Part shown: positions 1 through 11,970 of the stretch, piece by piece | Layout: each line of letters opens with the position of its first letter | Numbering within the stretch: position 1 is the stretch's first letter | Origin: Aegilops tauschii subsp. strangulata | Lineage: Eukaryota > Streptophyta > Magnoliopsida > Poales > Poaceae | Assembly: GCF_002575655.3 (NCBI RefSeq) | Contig: NC_053039.3 | Location: forward strand, 374,333,633 to 374,397,632 | Length of the DNA stretch: 64,000 nt | Direction: 5' to 3' | Program-made: the position numbers and the translations under genes | The notes under the pieces: generated by a model | What the model saw: only the letters and a program-made list of their open reading frames with translations | Told to the model about the DNA's origin: nothing | Database searches by the model: none

Positions 1-1
1 G

Positions 2-2671
2 ATGGCTGCAGAACGGGCGGCTCTGGACGCCCAGACTCAACTGATTCAGGCGCAGTCTTTCCGGCTCACGATGGATCAGAACGCATCCAATGAGGTCATG
101 AGAAGGAGGCATCAGAAGGCTCAATCTCGGCTCCCTCCGGTTTATGATCCTCGAAACCTCTTCAACACGCCCGGTGCAGGGCCTAGTAACCCGCCAGAAA
201 TCACGGCACCCGGGGCCGGAACGCCGGTTCAGCCGCGAGTGATGGGGCCTCCCCGTGTGAATACTGCCCCACCTCAATACGTGCCAATACCACCGGGTCA
301 TTATTTCAATCCGTTGGAAAACATGATCGCTGCAGCGGCGCGACTGGCGGCTCTCCAAGTCGAGGGTGACTCTCCAACGGCGGTCGAAACCCGCAGGGTC
401 AGAGAGCTTCTTCAGACGGCTTTGGCACAATAGGAGGCATATTCATATAGCCGGGACAGGATTCATTCAACCCCTCATCCAAGCCGGAGCCCAAGTTATA
501 GCAGACACATGGTTTCAGCGGCCAGCTCAAGCAACGTCCGGTGCCGTGATTTGCCAGCTGGCCATGGCCCGGCGCATAATGGAGCCTTTAACGCGGTAGA
601 CCAAGACAAAGCACGTCAAGAGGCAGAGCAGGCGGCTCAGCTGACAGGTTACCAACCCTTCCCGGTTTATCCGACGGCTTCTATCGAGGCAGGCATAGCT
701 ACGAGGACCAGAGGTATCCCTTGTCTGGTGCCGGCTCTCCATAACGAACGTCTGCCCAAGGATTTCAAAGGACCTAGGAAGGTACCTAATTACACGGCTG
801 ATTTACAGCTCGGAGCATGGATTGAAAGCTATGAGATGGCTATGGAGTTGCTGGAGGTCAGCGAAGCGGCAATGGCCAAATACTTCACCATGATGTTGGA
901 TGGGACTGCCCGCACTTGGTTGAAGGGACTGCCACCTAATTCCATCGGGTCATGGGCAGAGCTGAAAGCCCGGTTCATCCAAAACATCAAAGATACATGT
1001 AGGCAATCTATGTCAATTGTGGATTTGACTAACTGCAAGCAGCAAGAAGGCGAGTCTACAACCCATTGGGTACGCCGGGTCAAGGAAATAATACATTCGT
1101 CTAATAAGATGGATGCCGGCTTTGCGGTCTTAATGTTGGAGCAAAATTGTCGTTTTGCGCCCCTGAAGATGAAGCTTGGGCGGCTCAAGCGCGATTGCAA
1201 CAATATGGGTACGCTGATGGAGGCTCTGGTCAAGTACGCCGACTCTAATAGTACCAAGGATCCCGCGTCTGATGAGGAAAAGGCAGGGAAGGGAAAGAAG
1301 AATGGCAACGGCAAGGGCCCTCAGCATAACCCGGTGAGTCAGGGAGGTAATAAGCGTAAGGCTGATGATGGTATGGAGTTTGTGGCCAACACCAACACGC
1401 AGGGTAACAATCACCGACGTAAGGGGAGACAGCCTCCCCGGTCTGGCGGGTCAGGCCCGACGCTTGAGCAGTTGTTAAATGAGCCCTGCCCAAGGCATGG
1501 TTCTAGGGAGAAGCCGACCACTCATCTATGGAAAGACTGCGCGATCATGAAAGTTTTCAAGAATTCCAACATGTTCAACGGTAACAATGGGCAGGGCGGC
1601 GGCTCAGGTGGCGGCGGCTTTCATGGCCCGGGCGGCGGTTCAAATTCCAATTTTCAGAATCCTCAAGGTAATCAAGGTGGTTTTAACCAGCAATGTGGCC
1701 AGGGTAATCAGCAGCAGCAGCAGGGGGGATACCAGACCCATCCAAAGCAGCTCAACAGTGGACAGTATCATGTGTTTACTACCAGTTTGTGCAAGCGAGA
1801 CCAGAAGCTTCATAAGAGGGCTGTGAACGCTGTTGAGCCAGCAGTTCCACGTTACTTGCGATGGTCTGAGCAGCCGATTGTATGGAGTAGGGAAGATCAC
1901 CCTCCCCGGGTTGATAATCCAGGTCACTTGGCCTTGGTGGTGGCTCCTCAAGTTGGTGGGTATAAATTCACTAAGGTACTCATGGACGGAGGTAGTAGCA
2001 TCAACATCCTCTATTATGAGACCTTCCGTCGTATGGGATTAACTGATAAAAACCTCAACCAGTCCAATACTGTTTTCCATGGTGTGGTGCCCGGTAAGTC
2101 GGCATATCCATTTGGTAAGATCGAGCTGGAAGTAGCCTTTGGAGATGAGTACAACTACAGGGCGGAAAAACTGACTTTTGAGGTGGTCAAAATAAGAAGC
2201 CCGTACCATGCTTTATTTGGGCGGCCGGCTTACGCCAAGTTCATGGCACGGCCGTGTTACGTATATTTGCAACTCAAGATGCCGGGTCACAATGGGACCA
2301 TTACGGTTCATGGCAGCCGAAAGATAGCCTTGGAGTGCGAGGAAGGTGACGCTGCTTACGCTGAATCTGTTTGTGCCACAGAGGAATTAAAGTTTTACAA
2401 GGATAATGTTGACCCGGCAGATATGACGTCTTTGAAAAAGCCGACCACGGAGCATGAGCCGATAATGAAATTTAAGTCGGCCGATGAGACTAAGCTTATT
2501 GACTTTGTGCCAGGCGACTCATCTAAGCAGTTCAGCATCAGTGCCAATCTGGATCCTAAATAGGAAAGGGCGCTCATCGAGTTCATCCGTGAGAACCGGG
2601 ACATCTTTTCATGGAAACCTTCTGACATGCCGGGTGTACCGAGAGAACTCGCTGAGCACACTCGCATGATC
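2..2671 (+). pseudogene. gag-pro: gag and aspartic protease of the Tat element, interrupted
   Basis: This encodes the structural Gag protein that packages element RNA, followed by the protease that cleaves the polyprotein. One reading frame covers the region. An in-frame TAG at 431-433 splits the proline-rich N-terminal part from the main ORF (509-2563), and another TAG lies at 2561-2563. Around residues 80-200 of the main ORF is a retrotransposon Gag domain (the WLKGLPPNSIGSWAELKARF region). Further on is a Cys/His cluster, CPRH followed by HLWKDC, then glycine- and glutamine-rich low complexity. The protease active-site motif is LMDGGSSINILYYETFRRMG near 1978-2040. After 2563 the frame continues to about 2671, where it shifts into the pol frame. 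The first residues are cut by the window edge. Confidence 0.85.
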
Positions 2672-5600
2672 CAAAATTTAAGCCAATCAAGCAATTTCTC
2701 CGGCGGTTTAATGAGGAGAGGCGGAAAGCCATTGGTGAGGAAGTAGCCCGGCTCTTGGCAGCCGGGTTCATCGTTGAAGTCTTTCATCCAGAATGGCTAG
2801 CTAACCCGGTGCTCGTGCTCAAGAAGAACGGCACCTGGCGTATGTGTGTGGATTATACGGATTTAAACAAGGCTTGTCCGGCTGATCCTTTTGCTCTCCC
2901 CCGTATTGCTCAAATTATTGATGCTACGGCGGGTTGTGAGCGTTTAAGTTTTTTGGATGCTTACTCTGGATACCATCAGATCAAAATGGAAGTTAAGGAC
3001 AAAGAGAAGACGACGTTCATTACCCCTTTTGGAGCCTTCTGTTATGTGTCTATGCCGTTTGGGCTCAAGAGCGCCCAGGCGACTTAGCAGCGGTGCGTAC
3101 AGAATTGTCTTCATAATCAGATTGGGCGCAACATTCATGCCTATGTGGATGATATTGTGGTAAAATCCAAAGAGAAGGAGACCTTGATAGACGATCTGAG
3201 GGAGACCTTTGGTAATCTCCGGGTCTAAAAGATGATGCTTAACCCGGCCAAGTGTGTCTTTGGTGTTCCTGCAGGCAAGCTCTTGGGTTTTCTGGTTTCT
3301 CATAGAGGCATTGAAGCTAACCCGGAGAAGATCAAGGCAATCACCTCTCTAGCTAAGCCGGCGTGTATAAATGACGTCCAGCATCTGGCGGGTCGGATCG
3401 CTGCTTTAAGTCGATTTATAAGCCGGTTGGGTGAAAAGGCCATACCGTTGTATCAGATGATGAAGAAAACAGATGATTTTGTCTGGAGTGATGCTGCCAA
3501 CACCGCCTTTGAGGATTTGAAAAGATAGTTAGCTGAACCGCCAGTTCTTGCTGCTCCTATTGATAAGGAGCCCTTATTATTGTATGTAGCCGCTAACACA
3601 CGAGCCGTTAGTGTGGCCATCGTGGTGGAGCGCAAGGAGGCGGGTAAGGAACATCCGGTTCAGCGGCTGGTTTACTACGTCAGCGAAGTACTTATTGAGT
3701 CCAAGCAACGGTATCCACATTGGCAGAAGCTTGTTTATGGGGTATTCATGGCAAGCCGGAAGCTTAAGCAATATTTCCAGGGCCACCCTATCACTGTGGT
3801 TAGTTATGCTCCTTTAGGAGATATCATCCAAAACAGAGAAGCCACAGGAAGAGTCGCTAAGTGGGCCATTGAACTTGGGCCTCATGGTCTAAAGTATGTG
3901 CCACGCACGGCTATCAAATCACAAGCATTGGTAGATTTCATCAACGATTGGACAGAGCTGCAGATGCCTGAAGAGAAACCGGATAACACATACTGGACTA
4001 TTCACTTCGACGGGGCCAGGCAATTGGAGGGCTCGGGGACTGGAGTCGTGTTAGCTTCCCCTCGAGGTGACAAATTTTGTTATGTACTATGGTTGATGTT
4101 TCCCGGTACTAACAATGCAGCTGAGTACGAGGCCTTGCTCCATGGTCTTCGGATGGCTAAGGAGATGAGCTTAAGCCGGGTAAGGTGCTTTGGCGACTCA
4201 GATTTGGTGGCCCAACAAGTATCAGGCAAGTGGGATTCCAAGGACCCCTTCATGGCGGCTTATCACCGTGAAGTTGATGCCATTGCCGGACATTTTCAGG
4301 GTTACCAAGTAGAGCACATTGACCGCAGAAAGAACGAGGCGACTGATGCCTTAAGCCGGCTGGGCTCTCAGCGAAAGCCGGTGCTGCCTAATACTTTCTT
4401 GGATATTCTGCATAACCCTTCTGTCAAGTTACCTACAGAGGAAGACTTGGCTGTTCCAGACCCTGAAGCACAGTTGGTGGCGGCTCTTCATGTTATCCCA
4501 GATTGGACAGTGCCATACTTGGCTTACATGACCCGGGGAGAATTGCCTGAGGATGAAATTTTGGCCAGTCAAATAACCCGGCGGTCTAAGTCAATGATAA
4601 TTGCCAATGGCGAGTTGCATCATCGTAGTGTCACTGGGGCTTTTCAGCGTTGTGGTTCCCCTGAGGAAGGGCAAGAAATTTTACAAGAGATTCACGAGGG
4701 AGATTGTGGCCATCATGCCGGCTCAAAATCCCTTGTGGCCAAAGCTTTTCATCACGGTTTTTATTGGCTGACGGCTCATGCTGATGCAGAGGACTTAGTC
4801 AGTAAATGTGACGGTTGTCAGAAGTTCTCAAGACGTGCTCACGTGCCGGCTCAAGAGTTGAGGATGATTCCAATCACTTGGCCGTTTGCAGTCTGGGGGC
4901 TTGATATGGTTGGACCTTTCAAAAGGTCCAAGGATAAGAAGACCCACCTCTTGGTGGCGGTTGACAAGTTCACAAAGTGGGTTGAGGCAGAGCCAGTTAG
5001 TAAGTGTGATGCAGCCACGGCGGTTCAGTTCATGAAAAAGGTGATATTTCGCTTTGGTTTTCCACAGAGCATTATAACTGACAATGGTACCAATCTGTCT
5101 AAAGGCGCCATGGAAGAATTTTGTCAACGAGAGCATATTCGACTTGATGTTTCATCAGTGGCTCACCCCCAATCCAATGGTCAAGCTGAGAGAGCCAATC
5201 AGGAAATCTTGAAAGGCATCAAGCCCCGGCTTTTGGTCCCTTTGCAGCGGACGCCGAGTTATTGGGTGGAGGAGTTACCCTCTGTGATATGGAGCATCAA
5301 TACTACTCCTAATAGGTCTATGGGTTATACGCCTTTCTTCATGGTTTATGGAGCCGAGGCGGTTCTCCCTAGCGACATCCGTCATGACTCGCCTCATGTG
5401 GCGGCTTATGTTGAGACGGACAATGAACAAGCACGTCAGGATGCTCTTGACTTGTTGGATGAACAGCGTGATATAGCAGCAGCTCGCTCGGCGATTTACT
5501 AACAAGACCTGCGCCGCTATCACAGCCGCCGGGTCAAGTCCAGAACCTTTCAGGAAGGTGACTTGGTGCTCCGGCTCATCCAGGATCAAACAGATGCACA

Positions 5601-5763
5601 CAAGTTATCCCCACCTTGGGAAGGGCCCTTTGTGGTCAGCAAGAACTTGCACAATGGGTCATACTACATCATCGATGTTCGAGAGCACAAAGATTCACGT
5701 AAGTCGGAGGAGGAGACCCGCCGGCCGTGGAATATAGCTCAGCTTCGGCCTTATTACACTTGA
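2672..5763 (+). pseudogene. pol: pol (RT, RNase H, second RNase H, integrase) of the Tat element, interrupted
   Basis: A single frame runs from about 2672 to the stop at 5763, broken by stops at 3085-3087, 3226-3228, 3526-3528 and 5500-5502. The reverse transcriptase copies element RNA; its motifs include NPVLVLKKNGTWRMCVDY, FLDAYSGYHQI and the catalytic YVDD at 3142-3153. An RT-linked RNase H follows. Near 3990-4380 a second, archaeal-type RNase H begins at YWTIHFDGARQLEGSGTG and contains NNAAEYEALLHGL. Integrase shows an HHCC zinc-binding end (GDCGHHAG to CDGCQKF) and catalytic D, D, E in GLDMVGP, ITDNGTNL and GQAERANQEIL. The C-terminal part ends in WNIAQLRPYYT, with no chromodomain. The two tandem RNase H domains are the main lineage evidence. 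The 3526 stop looks like CAG to TAG. Confidence 0.9.
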
Positions 5764-6877
5764 GCCACCGGCTCTCGTAATGTACATACTTCCGTGACAA
5801 TGTATATATTATGATAAATAATAAAGCAGGACCTCTGTCCTTTTTCCCCTGAAAGGTAAATGTGTCATTGTTATTTCCATTATGATCTCACATGGTCACT
5901 CGGGGGCTGATCCGGCTTACGATCGTATTCGAATCTAGCCGCTAAAAATTATGATCACTAGGGGGCTTCCTGTTCAAACATAGGTCCTATTCGAACCAAA
6001 GAGAACATAGTTGTCGATACCCTTTTGATCGGCACACTGCCGAGCTCATTGGGGAGTTTCTTGGTCATATTTGAACCATAGCTCAACCCCCTTTGAGAAC
6101 CGACGTGGATCGTATTCGAATCAGCATCGATAAACAACTCTCAAGGTCATTTGGGGGCTTCCTGTTCAAACATAGGTCATATTCGAACAAAAGAGAACAT
6201 AGCTGTTGGTACCCTCTTGATCGGCAATGCCAAAGCCATTGGGGGCTATATGATCGTATTCGAATCTTAGCTTAACCGCTTTGGGATGGTTTTCTGGTCG
6301 TATTCGAATCAGAAGCCTCTAAGTTTTTTGAAGTTTTTTCTTGTAAACAATGTTTGGATTCCATTTGAAGTTCTTCTGATCATGTCTAAAGTGTTCAAGG
6401 GTGGTTCCTATTCCACCGGCTTAACCTTGATCAATAAAGATGATTGCATATAATAGACATCGTATTACAGAGTTGGGTTCTCACCCTCATTGTTCGAGTC
6501 ACATAAACCAGAAGTATAATCGAAGGGTCACAGGTATGCTGTTGTGGTTGTTTCGAAGATATAATTGAGAACCGGCCTTTTATGATTTTGACTCCTGGTT
6601 ATATGTAAAATATATGACCCTCTATGCGGTAAGCCGCCAAGGGACTTGTAATTGGTTCTCTATGCAGGACAGTTAAAGGCAACCCTTTAAACATAAGGAA
6701 GAAGAGGATCAGCATACAACAGGGGAATATAAGATGGCGGCTTAAACAGTGTTGAGCGCCACACAGGTGCGCGATGGCACGACAAAAATAAGTGTTTTCC
6801 TGCTCTATTACATGACTCCCCGAGTCCAAATAGTGAAGCATTGTTTTTTATCAAGACATAAATATGAGCCGCCTGAG
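5764..6877 (+). other. Non-coding spacer between pol and the antisense gene
   Basis: No convincing coding sequence on either strand. It begins right after the pol stop and ends at the stop codon of the antisense gene, so it lies downstream of both convergent genes. It holds a short tandem duplication (5915-6320) rich in the word ATTCGAA. Polyadenylation signals of both transcripts could lie here; an AATAAA-like stretch occurs near 5817-5825. Confidence 0.6.
5915..6320. repeat. 192-bp direct repeat with recurring ATTCGAA words
   Basis: The block starting GGGGGCTTCCTGTTCAAACA at about 5961 recurs at 6153 with few changes, a spacing of 192 bp. Variants of the word TATTCGAA (followed by TC or CC) recur near 5926, 5977, 6068, 6112, 6168, 6256 and 6299. 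Similar arrays are common in the long 3' spacers of Tat-lineage elements. Confidence 0.75.
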
Positions 6878-9800
6878 TCAAAGGTGTTGTTCGGCTGACG
6901 CTTCCGGTTCATCCCTTTCCACTCCTCCGGCTGTTTCCCTATCCTGGAAAGTTGATGATTTCCAGTCAATGCCACTCAAGGCTTCAAATTCAGCTTCATC
7001 ATCAATTAACCCGGCCGGATCAACTTCAGGGGCGAAAGAATGCTTACGAGGGGGAGGGATCAGACTGATTGCCTCATAGTGTGGTGTTGGAATTCTCTGA
7101 TTATCGGCGTCATAACCCGGTTGATATTTGCTAAGATCCGTATCATTACCGATCAGAGTGGCCACAGGACGTACGTCCTTCACGCAAGCGGTGAAATCCT
7201 TCTGGTCAAATGGGGTGCCGTCCTCCTTCAAACTGGGATACCCAAGGGCGATGTCGGCCGGGTCTAGCTCCGGTAACCGCGCCTTGGCCCGGCTTAAAGC
7301 GGCTATGGCTCCGGCTCTCGCAGAAGCTCGTCTCAATTCCTAGAAACGTTGAGGTAGCACGGCAAGCCGCCTTAGCACATCCGCCAGATGAGTGGGAACT
7401 TCATTTGACAGAGCCACGACGGCTAAGGCGCGTTGTGACCCGGTGTAGAGTTGCTCCACCAGGGTATAAACGGCCTTCAGTTTTGTCAGGATGTTCTGGT
7501 TGAGATTGGCACTCCTGGAGCCTGCATTACAAGGTCAGGTGAGCTGAGGAAAATTGAGATGTTTGTTTAAAAGGATTCAAGCTAGCTAACACTTGCAGAA
7601 TAACTTACCAAAGATTGCTGAGACCATCTGAGATATATGGCATTTTAAGCCGGATAGCTCGGCGGTTGTTTCTGCAAGAGTGGCCTCCGCTTGTTCAGCC
7701 CGGTTGAGTAAAGCGGTCTTTTCATCCGCCCAAGCCTTTCTTTCTGCCTCAAACTTCTTTTTCAATTTTTCTTGTGTGGATATACTGACTTCAAGCTTGG
7801 AATTCGCCTTTTGGGTTTCAATTTCTTGAGTTTTCAGGCGATTCTTCAAGTCGGAGATCTCCGATTCAAATTGCTTAATGGCAGCCTGTATAAATTCCGG
7901 GTTACAGTTAGGATTATCATAATGCAACATTAAGTCTCAAGCACTTTGCAAGCAAAGATACTTGGCACTTGGGGGCTAATGTATGCTAAAGCGCACTAAT
8001 TACAGTGGCGGTTCATGGAAATAAAGTCCCAAGAACTTTGCAAGCAAAGATACTTGGCACTTGGGGTCTAATGCATATTGTTGTTCAAGTACTTGGTTAA
8101 AATACGGTGAAGACCGGTTCAACCATGCTGTCTAAGCCGGCCCTTGGGTGCTATTGGATAAGCCGGTTTTCTTACAGTGATTATTAAGCTGATGACAAGT
8201 CTATAACATATTTCATCATAAGTAATAGATTTGGGGGCTGGCCTAGTAAGGATAACTAAGGAACAAGCAACAAGAGTTATACCTCAGATTTTTGGTGTAT
8301 TTGTTTCACCGTATCAACTTCCAGATCCCGGCTGTTGTGCACTTGGTTTACATAACCAGAGACGATTTCTCCAAAACTCAGATGAGCATAATCAGTGACA
8401 TCCTGCCGAGTTTTGCGACGTTCCAGAAGTTCTTCTTTGGCGGAGCACTTGGCCAGCACAGTGGGGCTTCCCGGTTCAATGAAGTCAGTCCGGGTGATTT
8501 CGACGTCCAGGTCATCCCCCTTGGCCGGGCTAGGGTTCCCAGGATCTTCAGAACCTTCCATGGCTTGTTCGACGAGCGGATCAGTGGTGAGAGTTGGAGT
8601 GTCATGGGCTGGTTCAGGCGATGGCTCATGAGCGGAAGTATCAGGAGCAGCCGCTCTGAGCTCCGGTTCAGCAAAGACTGGTTCTTCGTCCGGCTTACTT
8701 TTCTTCGTCCTCTTGCTGGGCTTTACTTGTACACTGAAAATTAAAGGGTTAGTACAAAAAGCATGAGTAAGATAAGCACAAGATAAACAGATTATCATTA
8801 CCCTGGAGCAGTTTTGAAAGCCCGCATGCTGGACTGCATTGATTCATCGGAGGAAGGTGAAGTTCCCTGATAGTTTGAGTCAGAAGAATTGAGTGGTTGA
8901 TGAGTAAAACCCGCCAAAGGATACAATGAATATAAATCAGAGATAACCTCAGCCCGGCATTTTCTTGTTGCATCGGGTAAGCCGGAGGAGAGGTCCGCAT
9001 CTTTACTGGTCCGGGTCTACCTCCGACTCTCGTGAATCTGTTGCTTCAAAAGAAATTGAGGATCTTGACAAGCTAAAGGATGTGAAAATCTTACTTTCCG
9101 GGTTACCCTTCGGATTTTCTGTCTTGGCAAAGGCTCAGAGTCGGAGGAAATTATAGCTACCTCTTCAGTTACTGCATGACTTGCTCCTGTATCCTCCTGC
9201 TGATAATCAGTGTCAATAAGATGGTTAAAGAAGGAGTCTAAAGAGTCAAGAGTTACCTCTGACTCGGAGGTATCATCCAGATGAAACATGTCTAAGGCGC
9301 TAGGTTTGTTCCCCTTCTTACGGGCAGTGGCTTTTCTGGCGGCTTTCTTGGCCTTTCTGGCCTTCTTTGCAGCCTCATGGTCATACTTGACCTTCCAGAA
9401 TTTATCACCAGCCTGTAAAATATAGCAAGAGTTTTGAGTAAAGATGAAATTGTCAAAATGGAAAGTAAGATGCTCAAGTTAATGGTTTACCGCTGGAGCC
9501 GGGTTAGCCTTGCAGAAAGGACTTAAGCCTGCTTTCCCGCAATCTGCCAGGCTCTCGTTCAGAAGAGATTTGGTCATGTCATCAACGACATCCTCAGGTA
9601 AGTCGTCAGGACTGTGCCGTAGAGGATCATTTTTCTGGCCTGTGTAATCGCACATCAAGCCGGGGCGGCGGCTCAAGGGAATCACCCGCCAGGCAATCCA
9701 AACCCGGACCAAGTCAATGCCGTTTAGGCCGTTCCCCAGAAGAGCTTTGATCTTGTTGATAGTGGGGGCAAGTGTTTGACGTTCAGCCGGAGATAATTTA

Positions 9801-10393
9801 TCTGGTAAAGGGTGAGTTGACTCCAGGCGCAGGGCGCGAAAGCCGGGCAAGGGGTTCTCATCAGCCGGAGAAGTGTCTTGACAGTAGAACCAAGTCTGGT
9901 TCCAATCTTTAGGGTGACTCGGCGGCTCGGCATAAGGGAAGAGGCAGTCTCTACGTTGTTGGATTGAGATCCCACCAAGTTCCAAACTGGGCCCGTGGGC
10001 ACATTCGTTTTGACGGTTCAGATAAAATAACTCTCTAATGAGTAGTATGCTAGGTTCTTCTCCAAGGTACACCTCACAGAATACTTCGGAATTGCAGATG
10101 TTTGACACGGAATTGGGTCCGATGTCTTGAGGCCGCAGGTCAAAAAAGTGTAAGACATCTCTGAAAATTTTTGAGCCGGGTGGAGCAAAGCCCCGGCTCA
10201 TGTGATCAGTAAAAATGACAACTTCCCCATCCTTGGGTTGAGGTTTTTCTTCTGACGGGTCAGGAGCGTGATAAGACAAGATCTCTTTCTTCGGCAGATG
10301 ACCACTCTTCACAAAACCGTCTAAGATGCTATCAATGACGGTGGATTTAACCCAGTTGCATGTGATGGGTGCTTTGGGAGCCTTGGGCGGCAT
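6878..10393 (-). pseudogene. Five-exon antisense gene of the Tat element (putative gypsy-type transposon protein, PF04195-like)
   Basis: A gene opposite to gag-pol, rebuilt from splice signals. The exons are 10393-9491, 9412-8802, 8733-8283, 7885-7609 and 7521-6878. Every intron is GT-AG (for example GTAAGT at 7608-7603), the introns are short (68 to about 400 bp), and all exon phases agree (0, 2, 0, 1), giving 962 codons including the stop. The start is ATG at 10393, opening MPPKAPKAPITCNW. An upstream in-frame ATG at 10438 is possible. Exon 1 resembles the Transposase_28 domain (PF04195; motif IFRDVLHFFDLRPQDIGPNS). Exon 2 starts with a Lys/Ala-rich basic block. Exon 3 is acidic and rich in Pro/Ser/Glu. 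Exon 4 looks like a coiled coil. Two in-frame TAG codons (9019-9017 and 7342-7340) interrupt it. Role unknown; such antisense ORFs are known in Tat elements. Confidence 0.8.
7930..8075. repeat. Direct repeat inside intron 3 of the antisense gene
   Basis: A segment containing CACTTTGCAAGCAAAGATAC and ending in a CACTTGG-GG-CTAATG tail occurs at about 7941-7983. It recurs at about 8034-8074 as AACTTTGCAAGCAAAGATAC with the same tail. It lies wholly in the intron between exons 8733-8283 and 7885-7609. Confidence 0.7.
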
Positions 10394-11450
10394 TATGAAG
10401 GATGGAAGCCTATGACAAAATAAAAATTTCCGGTTCAAATTTAAGCCGGAGAAAATACTTCAATTCATATTCAAGATGGCGGCTTACGAAGGGGCCTAAT
10501 GATATATGGCTAATTGTGTCAGATTGTCTAAACCGCCATGGGAAACAGTAGCAATTAAATTATTTAAATCCACTATGAGTGATCAGGATCATTCATTGAA
10601 AATTGCCTCGTTAAGCCGGCGGTAAGAGCCGTCATGGATAATGGATACAGTTTTTTGCCTAAGTATCGCACAAACAGGTTTCACAGGTTGCAGTTGCTAT
10701 TTTGGATCAAACGGTGGTTCAGAAAAGAAAATATTCTAGACCTAAAAACTAGTACCGATGAGTTCGTGAGCTCTAATGAGGTCTTTTTACAAGCAAAAGG
10801 GATCTGCTAGTATTGAAAATGGATGCGAAGCAACTACCGCATGAGTTCCATACTACTTTTGGATCAAATAAAGCCGTGGTGGAGGAATTACGAAGAAACT
10901 GTGTTGAACCATGAAGAACACGGAAGAACTTGAAAACCCTAAATGCAGATCTGAAGTGCGGGAAGGTGAAGACTTACGGTTGTAGATCTACTGCGGAGGA
11001 TCGCCGCCGTTCTCTGGTCGATTCAGGTTGATGCAGCAGCCAAGATCGACGAAGATGAGGTGCTCTGCTGCGGCGGCGGCGGCGGAGTTCGAGCAGAAGC
11101 GGAGTCGCGAGAGGAAGAAGATGACAGAAAGGGGGAGAATGAAGAAAGACCTAAAGGTCGTGCTTATTTATAAGGAAGGACTGACAGAGAGGGCGCGAGA
11201 AACGAGGAGGCCAGACATGGATATCCAGCTACTCCGACGCCTCGATTTTCGGGATGGTCATTAAGATAAAGATCCGTTGAGATATGACAGAATAAAATGA
11301 ATTTAATGGAAGTTGACATCATGGCGGGTTATCATGAATTCAGAAGATTACGTCATGGCGGGTTATAACTTCGCACAGATAGAAGCCAGAAAGTTTTTCT
11401 TAAAGTATTGAAGATTGACATGAACCGGTTCAAATCAATCTGGGGCCTAA
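10394..11450 (-). other. 5' region of the antisense gene and end of the element body
   Basis: This interval has no convincing ORF. Read on the minus strand it runs from the end of the element body through a TATA box (11172-11165) and a GCC-repeat leader (about 11075-11090) to the ATG at 10393. The leader is about 740 bases if transcription starts near 11135, so an unrecognised 5' UTR intron is possible. It ends at the polypurine stretch before the 3' LTR. Confidence 0.5.
11165..11172 (-). promoter_or_regulatory. TATA box of the antisense gene
   Basis: The minus strand reads CCTTATAAATAAG here, a good TATA box. It precedes a GC-rich leader and the ATG at 10393. No other TATA-like sequence in this interval is as well placed. 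Activity is inferred from position. Confidence 0.5.
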
Positions 11451-11970
11451 TGTTGGGGATATAACTACTGGTGTAACCCGCCCAGGAGGGGCCGGGTTAC
11501 GCTATAGCAATTCATTATATGAAGCCCAATATCAAGCTTGAAGATGGCGGTTCAATAAAGGGCCGAAAGCCCGTAGGCAACTTAAGGCCCGTAGTGATAA
11601 ACCGCCGTAATGGAGTGACTTGTGTTGTAAGCCAAGATTAACTAGTTACCGAGCCGGATACTGTTTATAAGCCGGCCAGGACTCTGTAGGCCGCGGGGCG
11701 TCAACCCGTGTATATAAGGGGATGACCCGCCGGTGGCTTAAGGGAGATAACATCAAATCGGTAGCCAGGCATAGCGGATTCGCTCCCTGGTCATCGAAGC
11801 CCTAGTAATTCCACCTCAACTGGAGTAGGCTTTTACCTTCACCGTAAGGGGCCGAACCAGTATAACCCTCGTGTCCTTTGTCCCGCTTTAACCCCTTTAA
11901 GCTTCCTAGTTGCAATGGCTCCACGACTAAGTCCTTTCACAAGGGCATCTGCTGTGACTATTCCACGACA
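11451..11970 (+). repeat. 3' LTR of the Tat element with polypurine stretch
   Basis: The LTR starts TGTTGGGGATATAAC directly after the purine-rich stretch CTGGGGCCTAA (11440-11450), the usual priming site for second-strand synthesis. It ends ATTCCACGACA at 11970, giving TGT...ACA ends and 520 bp. A TATA box (TATATAAG) lies at 11711-11718. The 3' boundary rests on the CA end and the remembered shape of such LTRs, because the 5' LTR is outside the window. Confidence 0.75.

Larger units (their letters stand above)
1..11970 (+). mobile_element. Tat-lineage Ty3/gypsy LTR retrotransposon, 5' part outside window
   Basis: The order on the plus strand is gag, protease, reverse transcriptase, RNase H, a second RNase H, integrase, a long 3' spacer holding an antisense gene, a polypurine stretch and a 3' LTR. 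An extra RNase H between the RT-linked RNase H and integrase, together with large extra ORFs before the 3' LTR, marks the Tat (Retand/RIRE2-like) lineage of non-chromodomain gypsy elements. The window opens inside gag, so the 5' LTR and primer site are missing and the target duplication cannot be tested. Gag and pol carry several nonsense codons and one frameshift, so this copy cannot be autonomous. The lineage call is secure; I do not assign a family name. Confidence 0.88.
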
